A DNA stretch of 50,566 nt from Smithella sp. (GTDB taxonomy: Bacteria > Desulfobacterota > Syntrophia > Syntrophales > Smithellaceae), in the NCBI GenBank assembly GCA_012522275.1, contig JAAYKU010000030.1, forward strand, positions 1 through 50,566. Direction: 5' to 3'. Positions 44,347-50,566 of the stretch are shown here, one piece after another. The translations under genes and the position numbers were made by a program. Within the stretch, counting starts at the first letter, position 1. Every line of letters starts with the position of its first letter. The notes beneath the pieces were generated by a model. It saw only the letters and a program-made list of their open reading frames with translations. It ran no database searches and was not told where the DNA came from.

Positions 44347-44671
44347 CGCTTTCAGCCCTTTTTGCCATGCATATCCTTTAAAGAAATCCGCACATACAAT
44401 TTTATACTTCTGCCCGGATGCTGTATCGCAATTACTTTTTTGTAATTCCGTACAAGCGAAGCGCGATTTTGAGCCTGCCTACTGCCTGACACGGGAGAAT
44501 CCAGTGTTTTCAGCATGTTCTGGATGCTGGTTTTCATCGGCATGACGATGTTAACGGCTTCTTTACGATTACGACACGCCCTCCGGGTGAGGGCGCCAGC
44601 AGGCCCGTCTGCGGCATACGCCCCGGCCCTTTGCCCGTTCGCACATGATAGTTGCTGTCAATAGCTCATTT
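44347..44671. other. Intergenic region without recognised gene
   Basis: About 325 bp. A 63-codon frame on the minus strand (44352-44543) has no ribosome-binding site or recognisable sequence. A GC hairpin CGCCCTC-CGGGT-GAGGGCG (44577-44595) could end transcription of the CBS-domain gene from the right, but it has no T run. Confidence 0.5.
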
Positions 44672-45325
44672 TCATGTTGTATATTTGATGACATTGAGCA
44701 CGTTGTATCCTGATTTCCAGACGCGGTCGATGAAATCATCGAGCTTCGGGCCTGAGATACGCAGCACGCACAACCTCCGATCGTCATGCTTTACGGTCAT
44801 GAGGCTGGTGATCCGTACGCCGAGGCTGAGTGCGACGGGGGCCAGAAGACCGAAGATGTCCTCTTTTTCCGGCACGGCAAAGGTGAGTCTCGCTCCCGCT
44901 CCCGTGGATTCGAGGATGCCCACAAACGCACGGAAGATGTCCGATTCTGTAAGAAGTCCGACGAGATGGTTTTTTTGCACGACCAGAAGGGTGCTTATTT
45001 TCCCGTCTCGTAAAATACGCGCTGCGTCCTCAATTGGTGTTTCCGGTGCGGCGGTGCGTAAAGATCTGCTCATGATTTCCTGTGCGGTGACGGACAGTCG
45101 GACGATCGGCGGCGTATTGACCGCAAAAGGGTTTATGTCCGCGGGGCAGGCATGCAAAATATCCGTTGAAGTTATAATACCCAGCGGAAACAGGCCGGAG
45201 TCACGATATTCAACGACGGGCAGGCGGCGGATATGCCGCCTGTTCATAATGGCGGCTGCTTCAGACAGCGGTGTCCGCGGGGCGATGGTTATAAGCTCGC
45301 GCGTCATCCACATACTGACAATCAT
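44672..45325 (-). CDS. CBS-domain pair plus C-terminal ACT-like domain (AcuB-like)
   Basis: 217-aa protein with two CBS motifs (MIVSMWMTRELITIAPRTPLSEAAAIMNRRHIRRLPVV...LGIITSTDIL; AQEIMSRSLRTAAPETPIEDAARILRDGKISTLLVV...VGLLTESDIF), together a Bateman module binding adenosine ligands. The C-terminal part (RLTFAVPEKEDIFGLLAPVALSLGVRITSLMTV) looks like an ACT fold. This domain set is that of AcuB-like proteins associated with acetyl-CoA metabolism. AAGGAGG precedes the ATG at 45325. It lies after the 4-hydroxybutyryl-CoA dehydratase gene on the same strand, separated by a hairpin. Confidence 0.88.
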   Translation of the reverse strand: MIVSMWMTRELITIAPRTPLSEAAAIMNRRHIRRLPVVEYRDSGLFPLGIITSTDILHACPADINPFAVNTPPIVRLSVTAQEIMSRSLRTAAPETPIEDAARILRDGKISTLLVVQKNHLVGLLTESDIFRAFVGILESTGAGARLTFAVPEKEDIFGLLAPVALSLGVRITSLMTVKHDDRRLCVLRISGPKLDDFIDRVWKSGYNVLNVIKYTT

Positions 45326-45398
45326 AATGCCTCCTTTTTTACGTGAAGGCCGAAAAACCGTGCGGCGGTTGCCATGAGACGAGGTGATGGACATTGAA

Positions 45399-45430
45399 GC
45401 CTGCCCGGCGGGGTGACCGTCCGGGCAGGC
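45399..45430 (-). terminator. Strong hairpin after the dehydratase gene
   Basis: Perfect 10-bp stem GCCTGCCCGG / CCGGGCAGGC with a 12-base loop, 13-44 bp after the stop of the dehydratase gene. No T run follows, so termination may be inefficient or Rho-assisted. Confidence 0.55.
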
Positions 45431-45442
45431 GGGAGGGTTGTT

Positions 45443-46894
45443 TTATTTTTTGATGCCGGCGATGTCTTTGGCCATTTTCTTTTTCTCATCGAGATTGCCC
45501 TGGCGGGCGATCATGATGCGCTGCGCCTGGGGCGATCCGGCTCCGTGCATTGATTCCGTCCGATAGCCGACCGCCGCTGTTCCCAGCGTCAGGTTTTCCA
45601 CCAGGCGCATAATCCGCGCGCGGTCCTCGCTGGAGATATTTTCGACACCCTTTAGATATTTTTCCAGGACTTTACCGATTTCGGGGTTTTTGAAATCCTT
45701 TTCCGAGGCCAGGGTCACCATCATGCCGCCGGCGATATCTTCGGCCAGACGGCAGATTTCATAAGGAAATCTGGTGATGTTCTGCTTGCAGACATTGGCC
45801 AGCAACAAATCGATGAGATAAGTGCCGGAGGCGGTCTTGTGCCCCTGCGCCGAGCAGGCAATTCCGCATGAAAACAGCGTCTCGTTCAAATGAGTCATTT
45901 CAATGAGCTTATCCTTGATGTGCGAGGCTTTGGCCGCTCCGTTATAGTCGGCCGCGAGCGCCGCCGCGCCGATGAGCACATCGCCGACTCCTACTTTGCA
46001 TCCGCCGTAGCTCTGGCGGTGATAGCCGGCGAAGCGCTCGACGAGCATGCCGGCGAATTCATATTCGCCGCACATAAAGACATTTTCCCAAGGGATGAAG
46101 ACATTGTCAAAAACCATCAGAGCCTCCTGGCCGCCGTAATTGTAGTTGCCAACGTCGATAGTGCCGCCTTCGAGCTTACGCGTATCGCAGGACTGTCTTC
46201 CGTAGATATAGAAAATGCCCTCTTCGTCGGCCGGGCAGACAAATGAAAGAGCGTAGTCGGCGTCTTCTTTGCCCATGGAGATAGTCGGCATGGCCAGAAT
46301 CCAATGCGAGTTTATCGCACCGGTCTGATGAGCTTTCGCTCCGCGTACCACGATGCCCTTGTCGTTTTTCTCGACGACGTGCACATACATATCCGGATCA
46401 GCCTGCTTATGAGGCGGCAGGCTGCGGTCACCCTTGACGTCTGTCATCGCCCCGTCGACAGTCAGATCTTCCTTTTGCACCATTTTCAGGAAGTTGATGA
46501 ATCTTTCATGGTAGTTTGTGCCCAGCTTCTGATCCATTTCATAGGTGGTGCTGTCCACTGAATTTATTGCATCCATTCCCACGCAGCGCTGAAAACAGGA
46601 GGCCGTCTGCTGGCCAAGGAGGCGCTGCATTTTAACCTTCTTCATCAGGTCGTCGGTGCTTTGATGAAGATGCGTGAAACGGTTGACTTTTTCGCCTGTA
46701 AGATGGGACGTGGCGGTCATCAGATCCTCATATTCCGGTTTATGGGCCAGCTCGTAAGTCTTTTTTACGGAGTTGAGCGAAGGCCGGATAATCGGGTGAT
46801 CCACCCAGTTGTCAATCTTCTCGCCCATCAGGTAAATCTTGAATTTCATATTGCGGATGCTCTCTTCGTACTGCTCGCCTGTTTTAAGCGCCAT
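45443..46894 (-). CDS. abfD: 4-hydroxybutyryl-CoA dehydratase / vinylacetyl-CoA delta-isomerase
   Basis: 483-aa flavin and [4Fe-4S] enzyme of the HpaB fold. It dehydrates 4-hydroxybutyryl-CoA to crotonyl-CoA via a ketyl radical and isomerises vinylacetyl-CoA. The cluster ligands of the clostridial enzyme are all present: C100 and C104 (ASCFQRC), H292 and C299 (YHRQSYGGC). These distinguish it from monooxygenases of the same fold. Other family blocks are GAKAHQTGAINSHWILAMPT, NVFIPWENVFMCGEYEFAG and the C-terminal ESMHGAGSPQAQRIMI. AGGAGG lies before the ATG at 46894. With the neighbouring thiolase it would feed crotonyl-CoA into beta-oxidation or energy metabolism. Confidence 0.95.
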   Translation of the reverse strand: MALKTGEQYEESIRNMKFKIYLMGEKIDNWVDHPIIRPSLNSVKKTYELAHKPEYEDLMTATSHLTGEKVNRFTHLHQSTDDLMKKVKMQRLLGQQTASCFQRCVGMDAINSVDSTTYEMDQKLGTNYHERFINFLKMVQKEDLTVDGAMTDVKGDRSLPPHKQADPDMYVHVVEKNDKGIVVRGAKAHQTGAINSHWILAMPTISMGKEDADYALSFVCPADEEGIFYIYGRQSCDTRKLEGGTIDVGNYNYGGQEALMVFDNVFIPWENVFMCGEYEFAGMLVERFAGYHRQSYGGCKVGVGDVLIGAAALAADYNGAAKASHIKDKLIEMTHLNETLFSCGIACSAQGHKTASGTYLIDLLLANVCKQNITRFPYEICRLAEDIAGGMMVTLASEKDFKNPEIGKVLEKYLKGVENISSEDRARIMRLVENLTLGTAAVGYRTESMHGAGSPQAQRIMIARQGNLDEKKKMAKDIAGIKK

Positions 46895-47025
46895 ATTCTG
46901 TCCTCCTGATATTGTGACTGATTTGATCACAAAGGTTTTTGTAAGCTATTTGTTAATTTGGTTACGATTTACCTGCTGTCAATGAAAAGGCGGCCGACTT
47001 GCCACGTTGGTCACGGCTGGTATGC

Positions 47026-47048
47026 GGGGAGCGCCCGTGGCGCTCCCC
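47026..47048 (-). terminator. Strong hairpin after the thiolase gene
   Basis: GGGGAGCGCC-CGT-GGCGCTCCCC, perfect 10-bp stem, 14 bp after the thiolase stop. No T run follows on the minus strand. Confidence 0.55.
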
Positions 47049-47061
47049 GGCGATATCCCTT

Positions 47062-48243
47062 TTAGATCATTTCAATGATAAACGCCTGGCCGGGGCCTCC
47101 GCTGGCGCAAAGAGCGGCGCAGCCGAATTTTTTGCCGCGGCGTTTGAGTTCACTCATCAAAGTGACGATGAGGCGCGCACCGGTGGCTCCTACCGGGTGA
47201 CCGATGCTGATGCCGGAACCGACGGCGTTGACATTTTCCAGCGGAATTTTGAGTTCGCGATTGCAACCGATGACTTGTGCGGCGAAAGCCTCGTTGAGTT
47301 CAAAATAATCAATATCCGCCAGTTTCATATTGGCGAATTTAAGCACATTGTGGACAGCAGGAACCACTCCCATACCCATGATGCGCGGCTCTACCGAGCC
47401 GGGGGCGGAGGCGACCACGCGGGCGATCGGTGTCAGCCCCAGCTCTTTGGCTTTTTCGGCCGCCATCATTATCAGACACGAGCCTGCGTCATTGAGGCCG
47501 GAGGCGTTGCCGGCCGTGACGGTACCGTCTTTTTTGAACACAGGTCGGAGCTTGCTCAGTGACTCCATGGTGGTGTCGGCCCGGGGGTGCTCGTCACGAT
47601 CGAAGATGACCGTTCCTTTTCTGGTTTTTACTTCTACAGGAATTATTTCGTCTTTAAACAAGCCCTTGTCCGATGCGGCGCAGGCTCTCTGATGGCTCAT
47701 GAGCGCCCATTCATCCTGCTCCTGGCGAGAAATTTTGTAGTGATCCGCGATGTTGTCCGCCGTGATGCCCATGTGATAGCCCAAAAGAGCGTCCACCAGG
47801 CCGCCGATCATCAGGCTGTCCTGAATCTTTTCTCCGTCATTGAGGCGATAACCCTTGCGGGCGCCGAAAAGAAGATAAGGAGCGTTGCTCATACTTTCGA
47901 CTCCGACAACCGCGCCTATGTCAATCTTTCCCAGCATGATTTCCTGAGAGAGAAGTTCCGCGCCGCGCATTGAAGAGCAACACTGCTGATGAACCGTGAA
48001 GGCAAACGATTCCACGGGTAGCTCCGCCCCCAGGGCCACGTGGCGGGCCGTATTGCCCGGCGCGCCTGCCTGGTTGCACTGGCCGCCGACGACTTCCTGA
48101 ATCAGATTTTTATCGATTCCTGCTTTATCGATCGCGCCTTTTAAGGCGATGATACCGAGCTGAACCGGGGTAAAGGCCGAAAGCGACCCCAAGTAATCCC
48201 CTACCGCCGTTCTCGCTCCACTGACAATAACTACTTCTCTCAT
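47062..48243 (-). CDS. Acetyl-CoA C-acyltransferase (thiolase)
   Basis: 393-aa thiolase that condenses or cleaves acyl-CoA with acetyl-CoA. The nucleophilic Cys is C88 in VHQQCCSSMRGAE, where the usual following Gly is a second Cys. The catalytic His is H349 in GHPVGATGAR and the proton-donating Cys is C379 in LCASGGPGQA. NEAFAAQV is present. The motif at the last Cys (CASGGPG) differs slightly from the common CIGGGMG. Length is standard. AGAGAGG precedes the ATG. Biosynthetic versus degradative use is not decided by sequence; the neighbours suggest the butyryl/crotonyl-CoA branch. Confidence 0.95.
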   Translation of the reverse strand: MREVVIVSGARTAVGDYLGSLSAFTPVQLGIIALKGAIDKAGIDKNLIQEVVGGQCNQAGAPGNTARHVALGAELPVESFAFTVHQQCCSSMRGAELLSQEIMLGKIDIGAVVGVESMSNAPYLLFGARKGYRLNDGEKIQDSLMIGGLVDALLGYHMGITADNIADHYKISRQEQDEWALMSHQRACAASDKGLFKDEIIPVEVKTRKGTVIFDRDEHPRADTTMESLSKLRPVFKKDGTVTAGNASGLNDAGSCLIMMAAEKAKELGLTPIARVVASAPGSVEPRIMGMGVVPAVHNVLKFANMKLADIDYFELNEAFAAQVIGCNRELKIPLENVNAVGSGISIGHPVGATGARLIVTLMSELKRRGKKFGCAALCASGGPGQAFIIEMI

Positions 48244-48535
48244 TATTCTGACCTCTCTTTTTTTATTTTTGAGCTTTGTAAATAAGCACAGCTTCGGGCA
48301 TCCAGCCGCTCGTTCACACGGCGTTTAAGCGCTCAAAAGCAGAATGCTTACCCAAGTCTCTTGTGAAATTTTCGTGCTTTTACCAACATTTGTCGTCTTA
48401 GGCAAGTGTTAATTGATATCCGCCGCCTCAAAAAGAAAACGACAACGCTCTGTGTTAAAACCTTGTTTTGAAGTAATTTTCAAGTCACCACGGGTCAATC
48501 CCTCCCGTTTTTTGCTTCAAACAGGACGTTTGTGC
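48244..48535. other. Intergenic region thiolase / acyl-CoA synthetase, left part
   Basis: About 290 bp of A/T-richer DNA with no gene-like frame and no repeats that I can identify. It presumably holds the thiolase promoter, which I could not place. Confidence 0.4.
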
Positions 48536-48564
48536 TTGACATGGCCATCTCTTCTTTCTATACT
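48536..48564 (+). promoter_or_regulatory. sigma70-type promoter of the acyl-CoA synthetase gene
   Basis: TTGACA (48536-48541), 17-bp spacer, TATACT (48559-48564): a near-consensus vegetative promoter. The predicted start near 48571 gives a leader of about 200 nt. Confidence 0.75.
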
Positions 48565-48567
48565 CCG

Positions 48568-48663
48568 CCGCGTCAGGAGGCCACGGGCACTTTGCGGGAA
48601 GCGAGCTGCCCAGCCGGTCACCAGGCAGAACCCGGAACAATTTAGTGCGGTTTTTTGACGCGG
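48568..48663 (+). ncRNA. Possible structured leader RNA
   Basis: A 96-nt element whose ends pair perfectly over 8 bp (CCGCGTCA, 48568-48575, with TGACGCGG, 48656-48663). Inside is a hairpin GGGCA / TGCCC (48585-48589 with 48607-48611) and a possible CCGG / CCGG stem. It starts at the predicted transcription start. I cannot match it to a known riboswitch, SRP or 6S RNA. It may be a leader element, a small RNA or coincidence. Confidence 0.3.
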
Positions 48664-48772
48664 AACTTTCAGGCGACACTTACGGCTCGCGCGGAATTTT
48701 CCCGCCGGAACTTTTGAATTGTAGTTTTCTCTGTAAAACGGGGAAGATATATTATTTTAGCGAGGTGAACTT

Positions 48773-50566
48773 ATGGCAAACGAAGTGAACATGGATGCAA
48801 TTTTTGACAATCCCAACAATCTTGTGGATTTATTCGAGCAGAGCGTGGCCAGGTATCCGAACAACAGGCTGTTCGGGACAAAAAACCCCGCGTCCGGCGA
48901 GTATGAATGGGTGACCTTCGGGCAGGTTGCCGACCGGGTCGAGAATATGCGCGGTGCACTGAAAAAACTGGGCCTTTCCAAAGGCGAAAAAGTAGGCGTG
49001 ATTCTGCACAACTGCACGGAGTGGTTCATACTGGAGCAGGCCACTCACGGCCTGGGGGGTGTTTTTGTACCGATGTATCTGCAGGAACTTCCTAAAGTGA
49101 TGGAATATATCGTCCGCGACGCCGAAGTGAAATTTTTATTTGCGGCACACGCAGATGTTTATGAAAAAATTAAAGATTTTAAAAATACGATTCCGACATT
49201 GAAAGATATTTTCATTGTCTTCGGTGAGGGAGAAAATTCCATGAAAGCCATGGAAGAGACGGGCAAAGCCAATCCCGCCCCCTCCATCAAGCCCCTTTGG
49301 TCGGATATGGCCAATATAGTTTACACCTCCGGCACAACGGGCGACCCTAAAGGGGTTATGTTGCATCACGGCAGTCTCACCCTGTGCGCCCGTGCCGGCG
49401 TGGACGCTTTCGACCTCGATCAAACGATGCACGTCGTGGCTATTTTGCCGTGGGCGCATGTTTTTGGTCTGGGAGCCGATCTCCATGACTATATCCATTG
49501 CGGGGGCGGCATCGCCTTTGCCGAATCCGTCAACAAGCTCATTGATAATTTCCAGGAAGTCAAACCCACAGGGCTCTCCGTTGTTCCCCGCATCGTCAAC
49601 AAAGTTTATGATACGATTCAACAGGGAGTTGCCGCCGACCCGGTCAAAAAGCAGTTCTTCGATGCAGCGGTGGCCGAAGCGATCAAAAACAGAGATCTTC
49701 CGGAAAAGACCAAGGAATTTAAAGATTACGATGCGCTGGTTTTTTCTCAGGTCCGCAATGTCTTCGGCGGGAATCTGAAATTCTTCGTTACCGGCAGCGC
49801 ATTGATCAAACCGGAAATCGCTCTTTTCTTTAAAGACATCGGTCAGCCGACATTCGACGGTTACGGGCTTACGGAAACCGGACCCACCGTCAGCATGAAC
49901 TCCCCCAAATACGGCAACAAGTATGGAACCGTCGGCAAAGTCGCCAAAAACATGCACGTGGTCATCGACAAATCACGCGTTGGTGAAGACAGCCCGGACG
50001 GCGAAATTATTGCCTACGGCGCCCATGTGATGATGGGATACCATAACAAACCACAGCAGACGGCGGAAGTGATGATGCCGGACAAATGGAACGGTTTGCC
50101 CGGCGTCCGCACCGGTGATCGCGGCTGGATCGATGAAGAAGGCTATCTGCACATTACCGGACGTTTCAAGGATGAATACAAGCTGGCCAACGGCAAGTAC
50201 GTGCATCCGGAAGGCATTGAAAACGAAGCCAAGCTGATCCGCTGGATACTCAACATCATGCTCTACGGTGACGGTAAGGACTACAATGTGGCTATTGTCG
50301 TTCCCGACTTTGCCGCACTCCAGGCCGAGGCGAACATCAAGCCGCTTCTGAAAGACACCCTCGAAGAATCGCTCAAAGACAAAGCACTTACCGATTTGCT
50401 GTCGAAAGAGATCACGGATTACCTGCGTAAAACTTACGGCGGATATGAAGTGCCGCAGAAGTATCTCTTCATCGCGGATGACTTCACGGTGGACAACGGC
50501 ATGCTGACCCAGACGATGAAACTCAAAAGGCCCATCGTCATGAAAAAATACGGCGACGAGCTGCAG
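48773..50566 (+). CDS. AMP-forming long-chain acyl-CoA synthetase (3' end outside window)
   Basis: Open from ATG 48773 to the window end, 598 codons with no stop. It is an acid-CoA ligase of the adenylate-forming superfamily. Core motifs are seen in order: YTSGTTGDPKGVML (residues 184-197), the mid-domain YGLTETGPTVSMN, TGDRGWIDEEG, and GRFKDEYKLANGKYVHPEGIE. The C-terminal TMKLKRPIVMKKYGDEL indicates that only a few residues are missing. It activates a fatty acid with ATP and CoA at the membrane or in the cytoplasm; chain length is not determined. GAGGTGAAC precedes the ATG. It is divergent from the thiolase gene. Confidence 0.93.
   Translation, partial: MANEVNMDAIFDNPNNLVDLFEQSVARYPNNRLFGTKNPASGEYEWVTFGQVADRVENMRGALKKLGLSKGEKVGVILHNCTEWFILEQATHGLGGVFVPMYLQELPKVMEYIVRDAEVKFLFAAHADVYEKIKDFKNTIPTLKDIFIVFGEGENSMKAMEETGKANPAPSIKPLWSDMANIVYTSGTTGDPKGVMLHHGSLTLCARAGVDAFDLDQTMHVVAILPWAHVFGLGADLHDYIHCGGGIAFAESVNKLIDNFQEVKPTGLSVVPRIVNKVYDTIQQGVAADPVKKQFFDAAVAEAIKNRDLPEKTKEFKDYDALVFSQVRNVFGGNLKFFVTGSALIKPEIALFFKDIGQPTFDGYGLTETGPTVSMNSPKYGNKYGTVGKVAKNMHVVIDKSRVGEDSPDGEIIAYGAHVMMGYHNKPQQTAEVMMPDKWNGLPGVRTGDRGWIDEEGYLHITGRFKDEYKLANGKYVHPEGIENEAKLIRWILNIMLYGDGKDYNVAIVVPDFAALQAEANIKPLLKDTLEESLKDKALTDLLSKEITDYLRKTYGGYEVPQKYLFIADDFTVDNGMLTQTMKLKRPIVMKKYGDELQ

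Noticed and set aside
44352-44543. A 63-codon minus-strand frame in the gap before the CBS-domain gene
   Set aside because: No ribosome-binding site, no recognisable sequence and no neighbours in an operon; likely chance.
48568-48663. SRP (4.5S) RNA, 6S RNA or a known riboswitch in the acyl-CoA synthetase leader
   Set aside because: The SRP symmetric loop and tetraloop context, the 6S bubble and the conserved cores of SAH, cobalamin, fluoride and cyclic di-GMP riboswitches were looked for and not found. Only a generic structured leader is proposed.

Overview
The window is about 50.6 kb of chromosomal bacterial DNA with dense, mostly short-spaced genes. I see no rRNA, tRNA, CRISPR array, prophage or intact insertion sequence. 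The gene set suggests a strictly anaerobic, fermentative or syntrophic member of the former Deltaproteobacteria (Desulfobacterota, perhaps Syntrophia-like). It includes 4-hydroxybutyryl-CoA dehydratase, a thiolase, AMP- and ADP-forming acyl-CoA synthetases, a phenylacetate-CoA-ligase/ACT pair, lysine 2,3-aminomutase, bacteriohemerythrin, and GGDEF, HD-GYP and sigma54 regulation. This placement is inference. An origin-proximal position is suggested by gyrB-gyrA, by mnmG, and above all by a perfect 16-bp parS site inside a PHP-domain gene at 26721-26736.

Layout. 16-5025: gyrB and gyrA. 5.0-8.7 kb: a DUF1348 gene, then an RNA-repair block (archease, an eight-cysteine protein, RtcB) and a duplicated zinc-ribbon protein. 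Its terminator is followed directly by a 5' fragment of a group II intron (8727-8836). 8.8-10.6 kb: ACT protein and phenylacetate-CoA ligase. 10.9-14.0 kb: a GGDEF-variant membrane protein, a lipoprotein and an HD-GYP protein (cyclic-dinucleotide signalling). 14.0-18.7 kb, minus strand: Nudix hydrolase, a thioredoxin with two zinc ribbons, YbaK-type deacylase, LysA, and a Pit phosphate transporter with its DUF47 partner. 18.8-22.6 kb: a tight four-gene operon kamA / ATP-grasp / ATP-grasp / GNAT, which looks like an undescribed beta-lysine peptide or osmolyte pathway. 22.9-29.4 kb: Fpg, ADP-forming acyl-CoA synthetase, PHP protein carrying parS, HtrA protease and a small lipoprotein. 29.5-35.9 kb: mnmG and a divergent YtqA/YhcC-type radical SAM gene, pdxS, a CheX-like protein, a GNAT and bacteriohemerythrin. 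36.0-39.8 kb: an aminotransferase, then a ThDP-dependent decarboxylase/quinone-oxidoreductase operon.

40.1-44.3 kb holds a three-gene regulatory operon: sensor kinase, lipoprotein and sigma54-dependent response regulator, in the same order as E. coli glrK-qseG-glrR. Just downstream lie two 18-bp palindromes of the form TGTA-N10-TACA. About 250 bp further on is a good sigma54 promoter in front of an unrecognised gene. Together they read as a complete two-component/enhancer/target circuit.

44.7-50.6 kb: a CBS-domain protein, 4-hydroxybutyryl-CoA dehydratase with all four cluster ligands, a thiolase, and a divergent AMP-forming acyl-CoA synthetase cut off by the window end. That last gene has a near-consensus sigma70 promoter and a possibly structured leader.
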